Assembly (NCBI GenBank): GCA_028867395.1
Contig: JAGWGO010000039.1
Coordinates: forward strand, 1-9,018
Length of the DNA stretch: 9,018 nt
Direction: 5' to 3'
Source of the DNA: Nitrososphaerota archaeon
Lineage (GTDB): Archaea > Thermoproteota > Nitrososphaeria > Nitrososphaerales > Nitrosopumilaceae
Of this stretch, positions 5,684-9,018 are shown one piece after another. Positions within the stretch are counted from its first letter, which is position 1. Each line of letters begins with the position of its first letter. The notes beneath the pieces were generated by a model. The model searched no databases. It saw only the letters and a list, made by a program, of their open reading frames with translations, and was not told where the DNA came from. A program made the position numbers and the translations under genes.

Positions 5684-6354
5684 TATCCTAGGCTCCTTAT
5701 CAGAGGGATAAGGTCTTTTTTTACACATACGATCATTGGAGTGTCAACCTGGACATATCCGCTGACCCGCGTCTCCCTCAAGTCCATTATCAAGTCCTGG
5801 AATCTGTCAAGGGAGTTGGTCTCAAATGCAAGCATAAAGTCTTCGTCGTGGATTCCAAATGAGTATGTGGTATTCAAGTTTACATCCGGATATTTTTGTC
5901 CCACAGCAATGTGTTCTGCCATCATCTCCTTTCTTTTTTCAAGTGGAAGTAGATACCACTCTCTTGTCTTGATGAAAGGATAAACTATAACATACTTTTT
6001 TTGCTCCTCCCCCCCAAGCCAGCCATGTGTTGTGGGATTTTTTGTGTAAACAGATGGCCTTGTGCATGAAAGATAGACATGTGTTGGTGTGATGTATTTT
6101 CCGAAAACTGTCAGGTATAGTTTTGAGACAACGTCCTGTATCTCCTCGACAGAATCTGACGCAAACCACAAAAGAAACTCTGCATCGTCTCGAAGCCCAA
6201 GAGTAGAGTATGCTCTGTATGGCATCTTGGAATTTTTCAGAATATTTTCAACTTCCTTGGCAGACTCTTCCTTTGCAAGGTCTGCCATCCAGCGCCACTT
6301 GGGGTCGACCTTGAAAAACGAGAAATTAAAGAATGTTCGTGCCATTTGGCTCAT
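5683..6354 (-). CDS. chlorite dismutase family hemoprotein, ChdC/HemQ (coproheme decarboxylase)-like
   Basis: A 223-residue protein of the dimeric alpha/beta-barrel heme-binding chlorite dismutase superfamily. The C-terminal half carries Y-P-F-I-K-T-R-E-W-Y-L-L-P (125-137), M-A-E-H (145-148) with His148 as the expected proximal heme ligand, Y-P-D-V-N-L-N-T (155-162) and a late L-R-E-T-R (192-196). Tyr125 matches the tyrosine that forms the radical in coproheme decarboxylases. At the position of the chlorite dismutase distal Arg (Gln in Firmicutes HemQ) there is Leu160 or Asn161, so chlorite dismutation is unlikely. The ungapped match H-(6)-Y-P-D-V-(2)-N-T is closest to actinobacterial ChdC as I remember it; His110 might then be the distal base. 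First gene of an operon with DUF1802 and an aldo/keto reductase. ATG 6354 fits a near-leaderless transcript; ATG 6345 is an alternative. Superfamily call is firm, enzymatic role inferred. Confidence 0.88.
   Translation of the reverse strand: MSQMARTFFNFSFFKVDPKWRWMADLAKEESAKEVENILKNSKMPYRAYSTLGLRDDAEFLLWFASDSVEEIQDVVSKLYLTVFGKYITPTHVYLSCTRPSVYTKNPTTHGWLGGEEQKKYVIVYPFIKTREWYLLPLEKRKEMMAEHIAVGQKYPDVNLNTTYSFGIHDEDFMLAFETNSLDRFQDLIMDLRETRVSGYVQVDTPMIVCVKKDLIPLIRSLG
5691..5698 (-). promoter_or_regulatory. Shine-Dalgarno site of the DUF1802 gene
   Basis: Minus strand AAGGAGCC, 7 nt upstream of ATG 5683 and inside the end of the ChdC-like gene. It supports the 5683 start over 5728. Confidence 0.6.
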
Positions 6355-6376
6355 GTCGTCTTGATTTATTGATTGG

Positions 6377-6388
6377 TTATTTAAAATC
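6377..6388 (-). promoter_or_regulatory. TATA box of the ChdC-like/DUF1802/aldo-keto reductase operon
   Basis: Minus strand GATTTTAAATAA. The centre near 6382.5 predicts a start at about 6356, 2 nt before the ATG at 6354; there is no Shine-Dalgarno, consistent with a leaderless message. The element is nearly symmetric and could also serve the plus strand, where it would start near 6409. Confidence 0.6.
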
Positions 6389-6467
6389 TAATCATGATAT
6401 CCTGTTCTGGTTGGCCATAGAATGAATAATATGGTAATTCGGCCCCCAACCCAAGAGAAGGCTGGAG

Positions 6468-6566
6468 ATGAGCAGAAAAAAAGCACTAACAATTGCAATG
6501 GGATCTATTTTCGGGGTCTTTGTAATAACAATAGTCCTTTTACTGATAACTTCCTCTTCACCATAA
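6468..6566 (+). CDS. putative small single-helix membrane protein
   Basis: A 32-residue reading frame in the divergent gap: a basic start M-S-R-K-K followed by a hydrophobic stretch (about 6-27, A-L-T-I-A-M-G-S-I-F-G-V-F-V-I-T-I-V) and a short S-S-S-P tail. This is the profile of a one-helix inner-membrane peptide with the N-terminus inside. GGAG sits immediately before the ATG and AAGG about 6 nt before it, so ribosome-binding spacing is not ideal. A different frame is open from ATG 6422 (M-N-N-M-V-I-R-P-P-T-Q-E-K). It would join this helix through a one-base shift at a run of seven A (6476-6482), giving about 47 residues. Either the 32-residue form or the joined form may be real. I do not recognise a family. 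Confidence 0.42.
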   Translation: MSRKKALTIAMGSIFGVFVITIVLLLITSSSP

Positions 6567-6665
6567 GAAACTTGAATTAAACAGATTTAGATTAGAAAAG
6601 ATTGAATCGTATCGACTCCCGTTCAAAAATAAATACAAGTTCAAATTACTACAAAAAAGAAACTA
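6567..6665 (+). promoter_or_regulatory. NiCoT permease promoter region
   Basis: AT-rich 99-bp gap. AAATAAATA at 6627-6635 is the best TATA-like element and predicts a start near 6657, about 9 nt before the ATG at 6666. GTTCAAA occurs twice in direct orientation, at 6621-6627 and 6639-6645 (18-bp period), bracketing the TATA element. No riboswitch-like fold or strong Shine-Dalgarno is apparent. Confidence 0.45.
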
Positions 6666-7451
6666 ATGATCGATGTTTGGGCCTTTGTTGTCATATCAAT
6701 TCCAACGATGGTCATCCTTGGCATACGTCATGCCCTTGACATTGATCATATTACGGCAATAGATAATCTTGTCAGACTACACAATGCCATTAAAAAATCA
6801 AGATTGGTAGGTGCAGGATTCAGTTCAGGCCATATGGTTTCTGTGCTTGCAGAGATGATCTTCATAATCTATGTAATAGGAAGCATGACAAGTACAAACA
6901 ATCTTGCGTTTTGGGGCGGTGTGATAGGTGCTGTTGCTTTGGGAGCTATAGGTGTAATCAATATCTACTCTATGAAGAGATGGAGAAAGACTGGATCCGC
7001 AATACTTGCAAGTAAGATTCTCAATAAAACTGGCATTCTAGGTCCTACTGGATCTGCATTGATTACTGGAATGGTTTTTGGTCTAGGATTTGATACGGCA
7101 ACACAAATTTCTGCACTGACACTTTCTGCGGTAGCCTCTGCCACCATGGGTATACAGACGGCATTGATTTTAGCAGGATTTTTTGCATTGGGCATGATTC
7201 CTATCGATACATTTGATAGCATGGTGCTCCGTTCAGCATTTTCCAAGATATTTCACACCAAGGGATTTCGATACATGTCGTATGCCCTGAGTGGAACTGC
7301 GTTGCTAGTTGCCTCTTTTGCATCTTATGAGATACTTACAAGATCAGAAATTTTGCCAAAGTTTACTGGCCCTGTCCTTGCAGTATCAGTAATCTCAGCA
7401 TCATTTGGTTATGCCTTTGTAACTAGGAAAAATAGAAGCGTACCCCACTAA
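6666..7451 (+). CDS. nickel/cobalt permease, NiCoT (HoxN/NixA) family
   Basis: A 261-residue integral membrane transporter that imports Ni2+ and/or Co2+ with high affinity. The family signatures are all present: R-H-A-L-D-I-D-H-I-T-A-I-D-N (21-34, including the metal-binding H-x4-D-H pattern, His22/Asp27/His28), G-F-S-S-G-H (51-56), G-L-G-F-D-T-A-T-Q (139-147) and G-M-I-P-I-D-T-F-D-S (176-185). Hydrophobic segments lie at about 4-20, 55-72, 81-101, 127-145, 150-175, 207-222 and 234-252. It is somewhat shorter than the roughly 330-residue classical members, and the central cytoplasmic loop (about 102-125) is small. Nickel would serve urease or other nickel enzymes; cobalt would serve cobalamin, which these archaea make via the same precorrin-2 branch point encoded at the left of the window. 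Metal preference cannot be read from sequence. Confidence 0.95.
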   Translation: MIDVWAFVVISIPTMVILGIRHALDIDHITAIDNLVRLHNAIKKSRLVGAGFSSGHMVSVLAEMIFIIYVIGSMTSTNNLAFWGGVIGAVALGAIGVINIYSMKRWRKTGSAILASKILNKTGILGPTGSALITGMVFGLGFDTATQISALTLSAVASATMGIQTALILAGFFALGMIPIDTFDSMVLRSAFSKIFHTKGFRYMSYALSGTALLVASFASYEILTRSEILPKFTGPVLAVSVISASFGYAFVTRKNRSVPH

Positions 7452-7480
7452 AGTTAATGCAGAGAAATGCAACAAAACAC

Positions 7481-7488
7481 TTATTATT
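7481..7488 (+). promoter_or_regulatory. TATA box of the SSB-like gene
   Basis: TTATTATT, centre 7484.5, 26 nt from 7510.5: the predicted transcript begins at the ATG at 7511 (leaderless). A T5 run at 7502-7506 just before the start may also end the upstream permease transcript. Confidence 0.55.
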
Positions 7489-7510
7489 TGATCTTGAAGA
7501 ATTTTTCTAA

Positions 7511-7810
7511 ATGCCAAACATAGGCCAACTCAACAGACCGCAGAACAAACTGGAACCAGTCGAGGGAACAATTGATAGCATAAGCGAACCGAGGACTGTA
7601 AACCTCAAGACAGGAGGGCAGGCACAGGTAGCAGATGCGATGCTAAAGGATGAGACAGGACAGATCAAACTAACCTTATGGGACGCTCAAATAAAAATGG
7701 TAAAACAGGGCTCAAAGGTAAGAATTGAAAACGGATACATCACCACCTTCAGAGGAGAAAACTCTCTCAACGTGGGCAAGTACGGCAAGCTCGAAGTACT
7801 CGAATTCTAG
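7511..7810 (+). CDS. single-OB-fold ssDNA-binding protein (crenarchaeal SSB/RPA-like)
   Basis: A 99-residue protein, essentially one OB fold. It parallels the DNA-binding domain of the Sulfolobus SSB closely: N-terminal I-G-Q-L-N-R-P (4-10), A-D-A-M-L-K-D-E-T-G (41-50), I-K-L-T-L-W-D (52-58), K-V-R-I-E-N-G-Y-I-T-T-F-R-G (69-82) and L-N-V-G-K-Y-G (86-92). Trp57, Tyr76 and Phe80 fall at the positions of the Sulfolobus base-stacking residues Trp56, Trp75 and Phe79; the middle one is Tyr instead of Trp. The flexible acidic C-terminal tail used by Sulfolobus SSB for protein contacts is absent, as the protein ends at L-E-V-L-E-F right after the fold. It probably coats single-stranded nucleic acid or is an accessory OB protein alongside the main RPA/SSB. 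RNA binding is an alternative. It ends in a CTAG shared with the convergent gene's stop. Confidence 0.88.
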   Translation: MPNIGQLNRPQNKLEPVEGTIDSISEPRTVNLKTGGQAQVADAMLKDETGQIKLTLWDAQIKMVKQGSKVRIENGYITTFRGENSLNVGKYGKLEVLEF

Positions 7811-8412
7811 ATGTACCTAGACTGATTTTTGCTCTTTTTCCAGTCCATTACTGCAAGTACTATTCCAGCAATAATGGCAATTATTCCAAATATCAACATA
7901 AAACCAGCGGCAGCAAGTGGCACTATGTTTTTGTTAAATGGAGAGTTTGGGTCTGTGAGCGCTTTTGACTTTTCAGGATTCTCAGTGAACATCATTTCTG
8001 CAGTAATTGATGAATTTCCAGTGTTTGCGACTGAAAAGCTGTACGTGTCTACCTTTGGTATGACAAATGATTTTATGAATATCGGATCAGATTCTGCGTA
8101 AGAGCCAAGCTTGTCGCCAAACATGTCAGTGACATTTACTGCAACTTGGTCATCAGGCTTGTAGTCAGTCATGTAAAGACCCCACATCAACGGTACCTGG
8201 GATGATGACGTAGTGTGAGAAAATGTGTACGTTGTTCCTGGGTCGATTGATTCCTTCTCCGATATCTCATCGAACATGCTTTCAGGAGACGGGAAAAAAC
8301 CATTTCCGCCAAGGCTTGATCCTGCTCTCTCCATTATTGAGTATGAGACTAAAAATGCAATTGATACAAGGACTGCGCCCGCTATGATAACTATGGGCCC
8401 ACGTTTTTTCAT
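7807..8412 (-). CDS. two-TM membrane protein with extracytoplasmic domain, unknown function
   Basis: 201 residues. A short basic start (M-K-K-R-G) precedes a hydrophobic helix (about 6-24). A polar, Ser/Thr-rich, strand-predicted domain follows (about 30-160), with several possible N-glycosylation sequons including N-V-T (93-95) and N-S-S (133-135), then a second hydrophobic helix (about 163-189) and a short basic tail ending S-R-Y-I. By the positive-inside rule both ends are cytoplasmic and the middle domain faces outside. I do not recognise a named family; such proteins are common conserved hypotheticals in Thaumarchaeota. ATG 8412 is chosen because it lies 1 nt after the stop of the PAC2-family gene and begins the charged/hydrophobic leader. 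The in-frame TTG at 8508 would overlap that gene by 95 bases. Coupling to the PAC2 gene suggests co-expression. Its stop overlaps the convergent SSB-like gene's stop. Confidence 0.8.
   Translation of the reverse strand: MKKRGPIVIIAGAVLVSIAFLVSYSIMERAGSSLGGNGFFPSPESMFDEISEKESIDPGTTYTFSHTTSSSQVPLMWGLYMTDYKPDDQVAVNVTDMFGDKLGSYAESDPIFIKSFVIPKVDTYSFSVANTGNSSITAEMMFTENPEKSKALTDPNSPFNKNIVPLAAAGFMLIFGIIAIIAGIVLAVMDWKKSKNQSRYI
7824..7841 (+). terminator. candidate T-rich terminator of the SSB-like gene, inside the opposing gene
   Basis: Two T5 runs (7825-7829 and 7835-7839) begin 14 nt after the SSB-like stop on the plus strand, within the antisense 3' end of the convergent membrane-protein gene. No hairpin; archaeal terminators need only T tracts. 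Confidence 0.35.
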
Positions 8413-8413
8413 C

Positions 8414-9018
8414 TTAGCTAATGTACCCCAGCTTCTTATCAGGTTGTTGCATAGGCAACGATTCCGGGGAGTGTCTTCCTGCCATCTGCTCCTCGATTGT
8501 CTTGACAAGTTGCTTGGTGTCTTGCGCTTTTTTTGAGATTCCAGCCAAATCTAGTTTCAAGCCTAGTATCTTTGCTAAAGTTTCAAGTACTGACTTTGAG
8601 GCCATCGCATCAACCACATATCCAGAAGTTTCACCAAGAAGACATACGCCTGTAATGTTCTTTCTTTTCCCAACTCCAATTAGTAGACCGTTCATCCCAG
8701 TAATACTACCACCATTCATTGGATAGACGGAATATTTTGAAAATTCCTTTACAATTTCAGGTGAAGTGCTTGTACCATAAACCCGTTGAGTCTTTGTAAA
8801 CGTGCCTGTTATGTAGGCTGCAAGTGTATAGATTGTCTTTACCCCTAATTTCTCGCAGATCTTTGTTATCTCATCTGCCATCTCGTACTCGCTTTCTGGT
8901 GTAACAGGCTGGGCATCCCCGCTGAGAAGTACAAGATCAGACGGCCTTCCCTTGCAATAATACAACGTATTTTTCATAAGGTCTGCAGTGCCATCAGGTT
9001 GAATAATTACCTGCGGTG
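8414..9018 (-). CDS. PAC2 family protein (proteasome assembly chaperone-like), 5' end missing
   Basis: Partial gene: the frame stays open to the right edge of the window, about 201 codons. It reads P-Q-V-I-I-Q-P-D-G-T-A-D-L then M-K-N-T-L-Y-Y-C-K-G, D-L-V-L-L-S-G-D-A-Q-P, a central K-T-I-Y-T-L-A-A-Y-I-T-G and P-M-N-G-G-S-I-T-G-M-N-G-L-L, and later V-C-L-L-G-E-T-S-G-Y, all typical of the PAC2/DUF75 fold. Archaeal members include the PbaA/PbaB proteins related to eukaryotic proteasome assembly chaperones, though the role of most homologues is unproven. The internal Met at 8977 is not the start, because the preceding residues belong to the conserved fold. The C-terminus ends L-G-Y-I-S, so it lacks a true hydrophobic-Tyr-X proteasome-docking tail. 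It lies 1 nt upstream of the two-TM membrane protein gene. Confidence 0.9.
   Translation of the reverse strand, partial: PQVIIQPDGTADLMKNTLYYCKGRPSDLVLLSGDAQPVTPESEYEMADEITKICEKLGVKTIYTLAAYITGTFTKTQRVYGTSTSPEIVKEFSKYSVYPMNGGSITGMNGLLIGVGKRKNITGVCLLGETSGYVVDAMASKSVLETLAKILGLKLDLAGISKKAQDTKQLVKTIEEQMAGRHSPESLPMQQPDKKLGYIS

Noticed and set aside
5684..5728. ATG at 5728 as start of the DUF1802 gene.
   Set aside because: It would overlap the ChdC-like gene by 46 bases. ATG 5683 has a Shine-Dalgarno, a TAATG junction and the conserved family N-terminus.
5683..6354. True chlorite dismutase (chlorite to chloride and oxygen).
   Set aside because: The distal Arg needed for that reaction is not present after His148 (Leu160/Asn161 there), and no perchlorate-respiration genes are nearby.
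6600..6650. GTTCAAA motifs as T-loops of a tRNA gene.
   Set aside because: No acceptor stem, anticodon arm or CCA context can be paired around either copy.
6567..6665. Cobalamin or nickel riboswitch upstream of the permease.
   Set aside because: The predicted leader is only about 9 nt and no B12-box-like sequence or extended stems are visible.
8414..8422. Possible proteasome-docking (hydrophobic-Tyr-X) tail on the PAC2 protein.
   Set aside because: The protein ends G-Y-I-S, so Tyr is third from the end, not penultimate.
8413..8508. TTG at 8508 as start of the two-TM membrane protein.
   Set aside because: The added 32 residues lie over the PAC2 coding region, are Arg/Cys-rich and would put a long polar tail before the first helix. 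ATG 8412 follows the PAC2 stop by 1 nt.

Overview
The window reads as chromosomal DNA of an ammonia-oxidising-type archaeon (Thaumarchaeota/Nitrososphaerota). The evidence is a crenarchaeal/thaumarchaeal-type single-OB-fold SSB, a siroheme-dependent (Ahb) heme pathway, a PAC2-family protein, dense gene packing, archaeal TATA boxes about 26 nt upstream of start codons (leaderless transcripts) and frequent TTG/GTG starts. Base composition judged by eye is around 40-45% GC, higher than typical Nitrosopumilus and closer to a Nitrosotenuis-like genome; the genus is inference only. I see no mobile elements, CRISPR arrays, rRNA or tRNA genes.

Left part (1-3137): a tetrapyrrole cluster. On the minus strand, a TATA box near 2061 drives a precorrin-2 dehydrogenase (Met8/CysG-N type), then hemA, whose TTG start overlaps the stop of the previous gene, then the 5' end of hemB with its own leaderless promoter. 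Divergently on the plus strand is a single-chain fusion of the two siroheme decarboxylase subunits AhbA and AhbB. Together these cover glutamyl-tRNA to 5-aminolevulinate, ALA condensation, precorrin-2 to sirohydrochlorin/siroheme, and siroheme to didecarboxysiroheme.

Middle part (3138-6354): two small minus-strand DNA-binding proteins (a winged helix and a ribbon-helix-helix protein with a C-terminal domain I do not recognise). Upstream of them is a tight three-gene minus-strand operon: a chlorite dismutase/ChdC(HemQ)-family hemoprotein, a DUF1802 protein and an aldo/keto reductase. The genes are coupled by a TAATG junction and a TTGA junction. The ChdC-like protein most resembles the actinobacterial coproheme decarboxylase type. 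Since coproheme is also an intermediate of the Ahb pathway, it could supply the last heme step here, giving a hybrid pathway. This is the most interesting biological hypothesis in the window.

Right part (6355-9018): a roughly 310-bp divergent gap holding a probable very small one-helix membrane protein, then a NiCoT nickel/cobalt permease and an SSB-like OB-fold protein on the plus strand. The SSB gene ends in a 4-base CTAG shared with the stop of the convergent minus-strand gene. That gene encodes a two-TM membrane protein lying 1 nt downstream of a PAC2-family proteasome-assembly-chaperone-like gene, which is cut by the window end.
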